A DNA stretch of 64,000 nt from Marmoricola sp. OAE513 (GTDB lineage Bacteria; Actinomycetota; Actinomycetes; Propionibacteriales; Nocardioidaceae), in assembly GCF_040546585.1 (NCBI RefSeq), contig NZ_JBEPOC010000001.1, positions 1,488,001-1,552,000 on the forward strand, in the 5' to 3' direction. Below, in pieces: positions 1 to 7,886 of the stretch (positions are counted from its first letter, which is position 1; every line of letters begins with the position of its first letter). The position numbers and the translations under genes are program-made. Below the pieces are notes generated by a model that saw only the letters and a program-made list of their open reading frames with translations, was not told the origin of the DNA and searched no databases.

Positions 1-24
1 CGCTCGGATCACCGTCGTTTCGAC

Positions 25-1152
25 TCAGACCTTGAGCGCCATCATCAACGACTCGAGCGCGAGCACCGGCGCCACGTTGAACTCCAGCATCTGCTCGCGC
101 GCCTCGAACACGGCGTCGATCCGGCGCAGGTTCTCCTCCGGCGTGGTCTTGCGGGCGAGCTGCTCGACATCGGGTCGGATCTCCTCGTTGACCACCGGAG
201 AGTTCGAACCGAGCTGCAGGGTAAGGGCGTCGCGGTAGACCGAGACCAGGTCCATCAGCCCGCGGTCGACCACGTCCAAGTGGCGGCGCTTGGCACGCAT
301 CTTCTGGTCGCGCTCGAGGGCCTTCAGCGCCGGCCCGTACTCGCGCGGGCGGCGCCCGCGCTCCACGACGCCGTACGCCGCGTCGAGCTCCTCGCGCTCG
401 CGGGCGTCGTGCTCGACCGTCATCGCGTCGGCCTCCTGCTTGGCCAGGTCGTTCACCGAGGCGGCGGCCGTGAGGCACTCACGCAGGTCGGTCATCTTCA
501 CCGGGAGCCGGATCAGCTCACGCCGCCGGTCGCGGGTCTCGGCGTCCCGGGCCAGGGCTCGCGCACGCCCGATGTGTCCCTGGCTGGCCCGGGCGCAGTA
601 GTCGGCGACCTGCGGGTCGACGCCGTCTGTGCGGACGAGGAACGCCGCCACGTCAGCCGGGCTCGGGGTGGCGAGCACGACCAGCCGGGACCGCGACCGG
701 ATCGTCGGGAGCACGTCCTCCACGGTCGGCGCGCAGAGCAACCACACCGTGCGCTCGCTCGGCTCCTCGATCGCCTTGAGCAAAGCGTTCACGCCCTGCT
801 CGTTGAGCCGGTCGGCATCCTCGACCACCATGATCTGCCAGCGCTGGCCGGCAGGCGAGAGCGCCGAGAACCGGACCAGCTCGCGCACCTCGTCGACCTT
901 GATGATCAGCTTCTCGGTGCGGGTGACGTTGACGTCCGGGTGCGCGCCGATCGCGACGCTGTGGCACGAGTGGCAGGTGCCGCAGCCGCCCTGCTCGCAC
1001 TGCAGCGCTGCCGCGAAGGCGAGCGCCGCGTTCGAGCGACCGGAGCCCGGGGGTCCGGTGAACAGCCAGGCGTGGGTCATGTCGCCGGCGACCGCGTTCT
1101 TGAGGATCTCGATGACCGGCTTCTGGCCGACCAGGTCGTCGAACACGCTCAC
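25..1152 (-). CDS. holB: DNA polymerase III subunit delta-prime
   Basis: Clamp-loader subunit delta-prime, which helps load the sliding clamp on DNA during replication. The 375-residue product begins MSVFDDLVGQ and carries an AAA+ P-loop-like segment GPPGSGRSN near residues 33-41, with Arg where ATPases have Lys, as expected for a delta-prime that does not hydrolyse ATP. A zinc-module cysteine set (C52, C57, C60, C63) follows. The sensor-type SRC motif appears as RSRS. The start overlaps the tmk stop by 4 nt (ATGA), so the two are translationally coupled. tmk-holB pairing is common in actinobacteria. Confidence 0.93.
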   Translation of the reverse strand: MSVFDDLVGQKPVIEILKNAVAGDMTHAWLFTGPPGSGRSNAALAFAAALQCEQGGCGTCHSCHSVAIGAHPDVNVTRTEKLIIKVDEVRELVRFSALSPAGQRWQIMVVEDADRLNEQGVNALLKAIEEPSERTVWLLCAPTVEDVLPTIRSRSRLVVLATPSPADVAAFLVRTDGVDPQVADYCARASQGHIGRARALARDAETRDRRRELIRLPVKMTDLRECLTAAASVNDLAKQEADAMTVEHDAREREELDAAYGVVERGRRPREYGPALKALERDQKMRAKRRHLDVVDRGLMDLVSVYRDALTLQLGSNSPVVNEEIRPDVEQLARKTTPEENLRRIDAVFEAREQMLEFNVAPVLALESLMMALKV

Positions 1153-1781
1153 AGCAGTGCCTCGACCCGTGCGCCGATCGCCGCGGCGACCTCCTCGATC
1201 GTCCCGCTCGCGTCCAGCACCAGGTAGTGCTCGGCGTCCGCCGCAGCCAGGTCGAGGAAACCCTGCCGCACACGCAGGTGGAACTCCAGCGGCTCCCCCT
1301 CGATCCGGTCGCGCTCGGCGAACCGGGTCAGCCCTGCAGCAGGGTCGAGGTCCAGCAGCACGGTCAGGTGCGGACGCAGGTCACCGGTCGCCCAGCGCAG
1401 CACCCGCTCGAGCTCGGCAGGCTCCAGCGCGCGGCCGGCTCCCTGGTAGGCGAGCGAGGAGTCGACGTACCGGTCGGTGATGACGACCTCGCCGCGCTCG
1501 AGCGCCGGGCGGACCATCTTGTCGAGGTGCTCGGCCTTGTCCGCGGCGTACAGCAGGGCCTCGGTGCGGTCGTCGAGGTGGCCGGTCTCCGGGCTGAGCA
1601 CGATCTGACGGACCTTCTGCCCGACCTCGGTCGCGCCGGGCTCGTGGGTCAGCAGCACCTCACGGCCGAGCTCGGTCAACCGCTGCGCGAGCAGCTTCGC
1701 CTGGGTGGACTTGCCGCCGCCCTCGCCGCCCTCGAAGCAGAGGAACAGGCCGCGCTCGGCATACACACCCGGGTAGGACAC
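1149..1781 (-). CDS. tmk: Thymidylate kinase (dTMP kinase)
   Basis: Phosphorylates dTMP to dTDP for DNA synthesis. The P-loop FEGGEGGGKST lies close to the N terminus, the substrate-binding TDRYVDSSLAYQG segment is mid-protein and the lid follows; about 210 residues is the family length. Two GTG codons compete: 1787 and 1781. I prefer 1781 because a -10-like TAGTCT lies at 1788-1793, which would start transcription at about 1781 and give a leaderless message. Downstream holB overlaps by 4 nt. The function is secure; the start is uncertain by two codons. Confidence 0.93.
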   Translation of the reverse strand: MSYPGVYAERGLFLCFEGGEGGGKSTQAKLLAQRLTELGREVLLTHEPGATEVGQKVRQIVLSPETGHLDDRTEALLYAADKAEHLDKMVRPALERGEVVITDRYVDSSLAYQGAGRALEPAELERVLRWATGDLRPHLTVLLDLDPAAGLTRFAERDRIEGEPLEFHLRVRQGFLDLAAADAEHYLVLDASGTIEEVAAAIGARVEALL

Positions 1782-1787
1782 ACGCAC

Positions 1788-1793
1788 AGACTA
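1788..1793 (-). promoter_or_regulatory. Candidate -10 element of a leaderless tmk-holB promoter
   Basis: TAGTCT on the minus strand sits 6 nt before the GTG at 1781. No Shine-Dalgarno sequence precedes either candidate start. The same TAGNNT-to-start spacing recurs at other genes in this window (34860, 63246 and 63328 regions). Confidence 0.4.
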
Positions 1794-1837
1794 AAGGTGA
1801 CCCCGGACAACCCGCGCACGGACTCAGCCCCCGTCGA

Positions 1838-1914
1838 GCCGACCCGTCGGTTCTGTGCAGGTTCGCGGAGCGAGCCCGCGAGCAAGCGCACCTGCACAGA
1901 AGCGACGTGTCGGC
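1838..1914. repeat. Long imperfect inverted repeat between topA and tmk
   Basis: Arms 1838-1866 and 1886-1914 are 29 nt each with three mismatches, around a 19-nt loop. The core arm sequence is TTCTGTGCAGGT. It fills most of the gap after the topA stop codon and before tmk. It could be a terminator or processing hairpin for topA, or a palindromic mobile repeat. It has no clear T tract in either direction. Confidence 0.6.
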
Positions 1915-1927
1915 GATCCCGCCACAG

Positions 1928-4654
1928 TCAGGCCTTCTTAGCAGCGGCCTTCTTGGCAGTCTTCTTAGCCGCAGACTTCTTCGCCGCAGACTTCTTCGCC
2001 GTCTTCTTCGCCGACTTCTTGGCCGCCTTCTTCGCCGGCCCCTTCTCGCGACGCTCCGCCAACAGCTCCGCCGCGCGCTCCAGCGTGATCTCCTCCACGC
2101 TGTCGTCCTTGCGCAGCGTGGCGTTGTACTCGCCGTCGGTCACGTACTCACCGAAGCGACCCTCCTTCACCACGACCGGCTGCCCGGAGACCGGGTCGTT
2201 GCCGAGCTCCTTGAGCGGCGGCTTGGCGGCTCCGCGGCCACGCTGCTTGGGCTGGGCGTAGATCGCCAGCGCCTGCTCCACGGTGATGTCGAAGAGCTGC
2301 TCCTCGGTCTCCAGCGAGCGCGAGTCGGTGCCCTTCTTCAGGTACGGGCCGTAGCGGCCGTTCTGCGCGGTGATCTCCACACCCTCGGCGTCCGTGCCGA
2401 CCACGCGGGGCAGGGACAGCAGCCGCAGCGCCGTCTCGAGGTCGATCGTCTCCAGGCTCATCGTCTTGAACAGCGAACCCGTGCGGGCCTTCTGCTTCTT
2501 GGGGGCGTCCTCGGGCAGCACCTCGGTGACGTACGGGCCGAAGCGTCCGTTCTTCGCGACGATCAGGTTGCCGGTCTCCGGGTCGGTGCCGAGCTCGGTC
2601 TCCATGCCGGCCGGGGTGGCCAGCAGCTCGCGCGCCTTGGCCTCGGTCAGCTCGTCCGGCGGCAGGTCGTCGGGCACGTTGGCGCGCGCCGGAGCGCCGG
2701 CGTCATCACCGCCGCCGTCTCCGTCGTTCTCCGGCACGACCTCGATGTAGGGCCCGTAGCGGCCGACGCGCAGGTCGATGCCGCTGGGCTCGCCGGCCGG
2801 GGTGAGCACCGGGAAGGTCGCCAGCTCCTTGGCGTCGATGTCACCGAGCTCGGTGACCAGGCGCTTGAGCCCCTCGATCTTGTCGCTGCCGAAGTAGAAC
2901 TCGCCCAGCTCGGTCTCGAGGTTCTTGCGTCCTCCGGCGATGTCGTCGAGGACGGTCTCCATGCCGGCGGTGAACTCGTAGGACACCAGCCTCTCGAAGT
3001 GCCGCTCGAGCAGGCGGATCACCGAGAACGCCAGCCACGCCGGGACCAGCGCGGTCCCCTTCTTGTAGACGTAGCCGCGGTTGAGGATCGTGCCGATGAT
3101 CGCCGCGTACGTCGACGGGCGCCCGATCTCGCGCTTCTCCAGCTCGGAGATCAGCGAGGCCTCGGTGAACCGGGCCGGCGGCTTGGTCTCGTGGCCCGAC
3201 GCCTTGAGGCTCGCGGCGCTCACCGCGTTGCCCTCGGCCAGGTTCGGCAGCCGGCTCTCGGCGTCGTCGCGCTCGGCGGCGGCGTCGTCGTTGCCCTCGA
3301 CGTACGCCTTGAGGAAGCCGTGGAAGGTGATCGTGCGACCGCTGGAGGAGAACACCACGTCCTCGCCGCTGGCGGAGGGACCGCCGAGACGGATGGTCAC
3401 CGAGTTACCGGCGGCGTCCTTCATCTGCGAGGCGATGGTGCGCATCCAGATGAGCTCGTAGAGCCGGAACTGGTCGCCGGTCAGACCGGTCTCGGCCGGC
3501 GTGCGGAAGTTGTCGCCGGCCGGACGGATCGCCTCGTGGGCCTCCTGCGCGTTCTTCACCTTCGAGGCGTAGACCCGGGGAGCGTCCGGAACGTACTCGG
3601 GACCGTAGAGCTCACGGGCCTGGCTGCGGGCCGCGTTCAGCGCGGTGTCCGACAACGTCGTGGAGTCGGTACGCATGTAGGTGATGTAGCCGTTCTCGTA
3701 CAACCGCTGCGCCACCGACATCGTCGACGAGGCCGAGAAGCCGAGCTTGCGGCTCGCCTCCTGCTGCAGCGTGGTCGTGCGGAACGGGGCGTACGGCTTG
3801 CGGGTGTACGGCTTGGACTCGACCGAGCGGACGGTAAAGGCGGTGTCGTGCAGCGCCTCGACCAGCGCCTCGGCCCGAGCCTGGGTGACGTGGACGACCT
3901 TGCCCTCGGACTTGAGCTGACCGTCGTCACCGAAGTCGGTTCCGCGGGCGACGCGGGTCCCGTCGATGCTGTGCAGCTTGCCCGGGAACATCCGCTGCTC
4001 GTGGTCGGCGCCGGCGTCGAAGGTCCCCTCGAGGTCCCAGTACGACGCCAGCCGGAACGCCATCCGCTCCCGCTCGCGGTCCACGACCAGGCGGGTGGCG
4101 ACCGACTGCACCCGGCCGGCGGACAGGCCGGACATGACCTTCTTCCACAGCACCGGGGAGACCTCGTAGCCGTAGAGACGGTCCAGGATGCGGCGGGCCT
4201 CCTGGGCCTCCACGAGGTCCATGTCGATCTCGCGCGGCGACTCGACCGCGGCCTGGATCGCCTCCGGGGTGATCTCGTGGAAGACCATCCGGTGGACCGG
4301 CAGGTCCTTCTTCGGCTTCAGCTCGTCCAGCAGGTGCCAGGCGATCGCCTCGCCCTCGCGGTCCTCATCGGTGGCCAGGTAGAGCTCGTCGGCGTCCTTC
4401 AGCAGACCCTTGAGCTTGGTGATGTGCGACTTCTTGTCCCGGGAGACGACGTAGACCGGCTTGAAGCCGTCGTCGACGTTGACGCCCAGACGGGCCCACG
4501 GCTCGCCCTTGACCTTGGCAGGGATGTCCGCAGCGGTCTGCGGCAGGTCGCGGATGTGTCCGATGGACGATTCCACGACGTAGCCCTTGCCGAGGTAGCC
4601 CTCGATGGTGCGGGCCTTGGCCGGCGACTCGACGATGACGAGCTTGTGTGCCAC
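1928..4654 (-). CDS. topA: DNA topoisomerase I (type IA)
   Basis: Relaxes negative supercoils. The start is GTG at 4654 (GTG GCA CAC AAG), 11 nt after AAGGA, giving 908 residues; the open frame upstream to 4738 lacks family-like sequence. The N-terminal TOPRIM domain opens with KLVIVESPAKARTIEGYLG. The catalytic tyrosine lies in GYITYMRTDS. Four C-terminal repeats carry GRYGPY, GRFGPY, GRYGPY and GRFGEY, the cysteine-free type seen in actinobacteria. The last about 35 residues are a Lys/Ala-rich basic tail that in related enzymes aids DNA binding. It is followed by an inverted repeat and then tmk. Confidence 0.96.
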   Translation of the reverse strand: MAHKLVIVESPAKARTIEGYLGKGYVVESSIGHIRDLPQTAADIPAKVKGEPWARLGVNVDDGFKPVYVVSRDKKSHITKLKGLLKDADELYLATDEDREGEAIAWHLLDELKPKKDLPVHRMVFHEITPEAIQAAVESPREIDMDLVEAQEARRILDRLYGYEVSPVLWKKVMSGLSAGRVQSVATRLVVDRERERMAFRLASYWDLEGTFDAGADHEQRMFPGKLHSIDGTRVARGTDFGDDGQLKSEGKVVHVTQARAEALVEALHDTAFTVRSVESKPYTRKPYAPFRTTTLQQEASRKLGFSASSTMSVAQRLYENGYITYMRTDSTTLSDTALNAARSQARELYGPEYVPDAPRVYASKVKNAQEAHEAIRPAGDNFRTPAETGLTGDQFRLYELIWMRTIASQMKDAAGNSVTIRLGGPSASGEDVVFSSSGRTITFHGFLKAYVEGNDDAAAERDDAESRLPNLAEGNAVSAASLKASGHETKPPARFTEASLISELEKREIGRPSTYAAIIGTILNRGYVYKKGTALVPAWLAFSVIRLLERHFERLVSYEFTAGMETVLDDIAGGRKNLETELGEFYFGSDKIEGLKRLVTELGDIDAKELATFPVLTPAGEPSGIDLRVGRYGPYIEVVPENDGDGGGDDAGAPARANVPDDLPPDELTEAKARELLATPAGMETELGTDPETGNLIVAKNGRFGPYVTEVLPEDAPKKQKARTGSLFKTMSLETIDLETALRLLSLPRVVGTDAEGVEITAQNGRYGPYLKKGTDSRSLETEEQLFDITVEQALAIYAQPKQRGRGAAKPPLKELGNDPVSGQPVVVKEGRFGEYVTDGEYNATLRKDDSVEEITLERAAELLAERREKGPAKKAAKKSAKKTAKKSAAKKSAAKKTAKKAAAKKA

Positions 4655-4763
4655 GGGTGTTGGAGTCCTTCCCCCGAAGAGTGGGGCAGATCGTGCAGGG
4701 TTGCGGCAACAAGGTAGCGCGGGTTTCCACCCTGACAAGCCACCAGCCCCGCCGCTGAGGACC

Positions 4764-4778
4764 TCCCCCTTCGGGGGA
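4764..4778 (-). terminator. Small GC hairpin after the methyltransferase gene
   Basis: A six-base-pair stem TCCCCC/GGGGGA around a 3-nt loop lies 18 nt beyond the stop codon of the minus-strand methyltransferase and before topA. There is no T tract, so terminator activity is only a possibility. Confidence 0.3.
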
Positions 4779-4795
4779 AGTTCGTGGAAAGCGGT

Positions 4796-6334
4796 CTAGC
4801 TCCCGGGCGTGCCGAGCTCCAGGAAGCCCTCCACGACCAGCTCGCGGACCTCCGCGAGCCGGGTCGGGACGTCGACCTCTCCTATTAATTGTGCGATCGC
4901 CGCGAGCAGCTGCCCGACGCTCAGGTCGCCGTCGGCGGCACCCGCGAGAGCCGACCCGACGGTGTCGACCTGCTTGGCCCGTCGCATCCCCGTCTGCTGC
5001 CGCAGCACGATCTGGCTGGGGTCCTCGGCGCCGGCCGGGCCGAAGGTCTCCTGGACCACGTCCAGACGCAGGCGCGGGTGACTCGCGAGCAGGGCCTCGT
5101 CGCTGAGGTCCCGGACGACCTCGACCCGCTCGAAGTGGGCGGCGTTCTCAGCACCCAGCGGCTGCTCGACCTCCCAGCGCCACTCCTCCAGGCGTACGTC
5201 GGGCCGCGTCGCGCCGCTGGCCCGCAGGGTGATCCAGCCGAAGCCGACCGCCTCGACGCCGTTCTCCTCGAACCAGGACAGCCAGGTGTCGTAGCGCGTG
5301 TAGTAGTCAGGGGTGCCGTGCACCCCCGCGTCCTTGAGCCAGAGCTCGACGTACGACGGCAGGTCGAGCACCTCGCGCTGGACGACCCAGGCGTCGCACC
5401 CGGTGTCCATCCAGCCGGCCAACCGCTCGTCCCACGGCTGGTCCTTCGTGATCGCCCAGTTGGCCAGCACCTGACCGGTGCCTCCGGGACGCAGGTGCTG
5501 CGGGATCGTCCGGACGATGTGCTCGACGACACGATCCCCCGGGAGGCCGGAGTCGCGGTAGACGAGACGCTCTCCGGTCGCCGGCGAGATCACGAACGGC
5601 GGGTTGGTGACGATCAGGTCGAACCGCTCGCCGGCGACCGGCTCGAAGAAGCTGCCGTGGCGGATGTCGAGCTGGTGGGTCGTGGCGTCCCCGGTGGTCG
5701 AGCCGTCCCCGGTGGTCGAGCCTGTCGAGACCCCGTTCAGCTCGGCGTTCACCTCGGTCAGCCACAGCGCTCGCGCGTTCACGTCGGTCGCGACGATCTG
5801 CTCGACGTGCTCGGCCAGGTGCAGGCTCTGCACGCCGCACCCGGTCCCGAGGTCGAGCGCCCGGGCGACCGGCGTACGGACGGTGAGCTCGGCCAGCGAG
5901 GTGGCTGCCGGCGAGATCCCGAGGACGTGGTCGGGCCCGACCCGCTGCGGGCCGCCGTCCAGGCCAGGGGTGAGGTCGCTGGCGACCCACAGGTTGCCTC
6001 CCGACCGGGCGCTGTCGGTTCCGTAGGGCCGCAGGTCGACGCGCGCGGCGACCTCGCTGATCGAGCGCTCCAGGATGCCGACGGCGCACAGGTCGTCGAC
6101 CAGGCCGGGCAGCGCGCGCTCGGCGTCCTCGGCAGGGACGGTCGCCTGCAGCAGCCACATCCGGGTGAGGGTCTCCAGCGGACTTCCCCCGCGGGTGACG
6201 CGCAACCCGGGCGTCGTCTCGTTGCGCCCGAGCGCCGCCTGGGCCGTCGCGCCGATCAGGTCCGCGACCGCGTCGTAGGTGTAGTCGGCGGCGTGCAGGG
6301 CTTCGCGCAGGCGGGCGATCGTGGAGGACGTCAC
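4796..6334 (-). CDS. SAM-dependent methyltransferase, DUF7059/small-methyltransferase type
   Basis: A 511-residue protein starting at GTG 6334. The N-terminal winged-helix-like region (DUF7059 type) precedes a class I methyltransferase core with the SAM loop DLGTGCGVQSLHLA and the catalytic NPPF motif (VTNPPFVISP), typical of enzymes that modify Gln or exocyclic amines of nucleic acid bases. A C-terminal family-specific region follows. Two perfect 18-nt units inside the core (5687-5722) encode two GSTTGD hexapeptides between an ordinary LNGVS and LDIRHGSF. They look like a dispersed-repeat expansion kept in frame. The substrate is unknown; the family assignment is firm. Confidence 0.85.
   Translation of the reverse strand: MTSSTIARLREALHAADYTYDAVADLIGATAQAALGRNETTPGLRVTRGGSPLETLTRMWLLQATVPAEDAERALPGLVDDLCAVGILERSISEVAARVDLRPYGTDSARSGGNLWVASDLTPGLDGGPQRVGPDHVLGISPAATSLAELTVRTPVARALDLGTGCGVQSLHLAEHVEQIVATDVNARALWLTEVNAELNGVSTGSTTGDGSTTGDATTHQLDIRHGSFFEPVAGERFDLIVTNPPFVISPATGERLVYRDSGLPGDRVVEHIVRTIPQHLRPGGTGQVLANWAITKDQPWDERLAGWMDTGCDAWVVQREVLDLPSYVELWLKDAGVHGTPDYYTRYDTWLSWFEENGVEAVGFGWITLRASGATRPDVRLEEWRWEVEQPLGAENAAHFERVEVVRDLSDEALLASHPRLRLDVVQETFGPAGAEDPSQIVLRQQTGMRRAKQVDTVGSALAGAADGDLSVGQLLAAIAQLIGEVDVPTRLAEVRELVVEGFLELGTPGS
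5687..5732. repeat. In-coding copy of the dispersed GGTCGAGC repeat
   Basis: Two perfect 18-nt units (5687-5704 and 5705-5722, GTCCCCGGTGGTCGAGCC) followed by TGTCGAGACC. The sequence matches the intergenic repeat family at 6352, 7755, 15131, 38421 and 40901. Here the unit length is a multiple of three, so the host reading frame survives. Confidence 0.7.
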
Positions 6335-6351
6335 CCCCGGAGGTTACTCAC

Positions 6352-6378
6352 CGCGTCTCGACAGGCTCGACGACCGGG
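6352..6378. repeat. Single copy of the dispersed TCTCG...CTCGAC repeat
   Basis: CGTCTCGACAGGCTCGACG lies just upstream of the methyltransferase start and downstream of the HxlR gene stop. It is one unit of the family described at 38421-38704, with ACAGG in place of GCAAG. Confidence 0.6.
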
Positions 6379-6412
6379 CAGCGGAACCACCGGGCCGACG
6401 ACCGGTCTGCAG

Positions 6413-6790
6413 TCAGCGGTCCCCGAGGATGTCGGCGGCGTTGTCGGCGATCCACGCCATCAGCGGGACGTAGAGCGCGGCGAACTCGCTCCCGCGCTCG
6501 GTCAGCGAGTACTCGACGTACGGCGGCACGACCGGCTTCGCGTTCCGGACGACCAGCCCGTCCTCGACGAGGATCCGCAGCGTCTGCGCGAGCATCTTCT
6601 CGCTCACGCCCTCGGCGCGACGGCGCAGCTCGCTCCAGCGCACCGGCCGCCCCTCGGCCAGGATCACCAGCACCAGCCCGCCCCACTTGCTGGTGACGTG
6701 CTCGAGCACGGTCCGGCTCGGGCAGTTCTTCGAGAAGACGCCGTCCGGGTAGTGCCGTCGGAGCACGTCGACGCTGTCACTTACCGTCAT
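6413..6790 (-). CDS. HxlR-family transcriptional regulator
   Basis: A 125-residue winged-helix regulator. The family signature CPSRTVLEHVTSKWG (Cys near residue 23) is followed by the recognition region SEKMLAQTLRILVEDGLV and the wing YSLTERG. It is transcribed divergently from an NmrA-like NAD(P)H quinone oxidoreductase. This is the arrangement of the QorR/Qor2 pairs of actinobacteria, in which the regulator represses both genes and is released by cysteine oxidation. The operator-like palindrome between them supports this. The inducing compound cannot be read from the sequence. Confidence 0.88.
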   Translation of the reverse strand: MTVSDSVDVLRRHYPDGVFSKNCPSRTVLEHVTSKWGGLVLVILAEGRPVRWSELRRRAEGVSEKMLAQTLRILVEDGLVVRNAKPVVPPYVEYSLTERGSEFAALYVPLMAWIADNAADILGDR

Positions 6791-6793
6791 GTC

Positions 6794-6818
6794 AGTACCT
6801 TACTTCAAAGTGGGTACT
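6794..6818. promoter_or_regulatory. Candidate HxlR operator between divergent genes
   Basis: AGTACC (6794-6799) and GGTACT (6813-6818) form an inverted repeat enclosing ACTTCAAAGT, itself nearly palindromic. It lies immediately upstream of the regulator start and in the promoter region of the divergent oxidoreductase. Confidence 0.6.
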
Positions 6819-6890
6819 AACTCTAGGGAAGTTAGCGGGCGGACCCGCCGTTGGAGCGGGTGACAAGCCCCTACTTCCGAAGGATCCACC

Positions 6891-7742
6891 ATGTCTCTCG
6901 TCGTCACCGGCGCCTCCGGCCACCTCGGCCGTCTCGTCGTCGAACAGCTCCTGACCCACGGCACCCCGGCCGCCGACATCGTCGCGACCACGCGGACGCC
7001 CGAGACCTTGTCCGACCTCGCCGCACGCGGGGTGGACGTCCGAGCAGCCGACTTCAACGACCCGGAGTCGCTCAAGGAGGCCTTCGCCGGCGCCAGCCGC
7101 ATCCTGCTCATCTCGACCACCGACCCCGACCGGCTCAGCGGCCAGCGCAACGCCGTCGAGGCTGCGCGCGAGGCCGGCGTCGACCTGCTCGCCTACACCT
7201 CGATCACGCGTGCGGACACGTCCTCCCTGCTGCTGGCCGGTGACCACCGTGAGACGGAGAAGCTGATCGAGGAATCGGGCCTCACCTATGCCTTCTTGCG
7301 CAACTCCTGGTACTTCGAGAACTACACCGAGCAGCTCGCCCCGGCGCTCGAGCACAAGGCCGTCCTCGGCAGCGCCGGCGAGGGCCGGGTCAGCGCCGCG
7401 GCGCGGGCCGACTACGCCGCCGCCGCCGCGGTCGTGCTCGCCGGCGAGGTCACCGGCAACCAGGTCCTCGAGCTCGGCGGCGACACCGCCTTCACGCTGA
7501 CCGAGTACGCCGCCGCCCTCTCGGAGGCCACCGGCGAGACCATCACGTACGTCGACCAGCCGGTCGAGCAGTACGCCGCGTTCCTCGCCTCGGTCGGCGT
7601 ACCGGCTCCGATGGACACGGTGCTGGCCGATGCCGACCGCGGGCTGTCCCGCGGCGAGCTGCTGTCCGACTCGGGCACGCTGAGCGACCTGATCGGTCGT
7701 CCGACCACGAAGCTCGAGGACGCGATCCGCGCCGCACTGTGA
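6891..7742 (+). CDS. NmrA-like NAD(P)H:quinone oxidoreductase
   Basis: A 283-residue Rossmann protein that probably reduces quinones with NAD(P)H in the cytosol. It starts MSLVVTGASGHLGRLV, with the glycine-rich TGASGHLG nucleotide motif, and contains the family segment FLRNSWYFENY. AAGGA precedes the ATG by 7 nt. Length and layout match E. coli QorB (YtfG). It is divergent from an HxlR regulator with a palindromic operator in between, so induction by electrophiles or oxidants is likely. The gene ends just before a repeat array. Confidence 0.88.
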   Translation: MSLVVTGASGHLGRLVVEQLLTHGTPAADIVATTRTPETLSDLAARGVDVRAADFNDPESLKEAFAGASRILLISTTDPDRLSGQRNAVEAAREAGVDLLAYTSITRADTSSLLLAGDHRETEKLIEESGLTYAFLRNSWYFENYTEQLAPALEHKAVLGSAGEGRVSAAARADYAAAAAVVLAGEVTGNQVLELGGDTAFTLTEYAAALSEATGETITYVDQPVEQYAAFLASVGVPAPMDTVLADADRGLSRGELLSDSGTLSDLIGRPTTKLEDAIRAAL

Positions 7743-7754
7743 CCGGTCGGGTGG

Positions 7755-7878
7755 TCGAGCAGCCCGGTCATCGAGCAGCCCGGTCATCGAGCAGCCCGGT
7801 CATCGAGCAGCCCGGTCATCGAGCTTGCCGAGATGCAGTGAGGTACGCGCCGTCCTCACCACGTCTCGGCAAGCTCGA
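7755..7878. repeat. Repeat cluster: four 16-bp units plus inverted TCGAGCTTGCCGAGA arms
   Basis: Four perfect copies of TCGAGCAGCCCGGTCA occupy 7755-7818. They are followed by the arm TCGAGCTTGCCGAGA (7819-7833), a 30-nt loop and the exact reverse complement at 7864-7878. The cluster lies between the convergent oxidoreductase genes, where the 15-bp stem could act as a bidirectional terminator. Confidence 0.75.
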
Positions 7879-7886
7879 CGACCGAC

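Noticed and set aside
1907-4717. A 936-codon open frame antisense to topA
   Set aside because: Shadow of topA: no start context, low-complexity His/Arg/Leu composition, no motifs.
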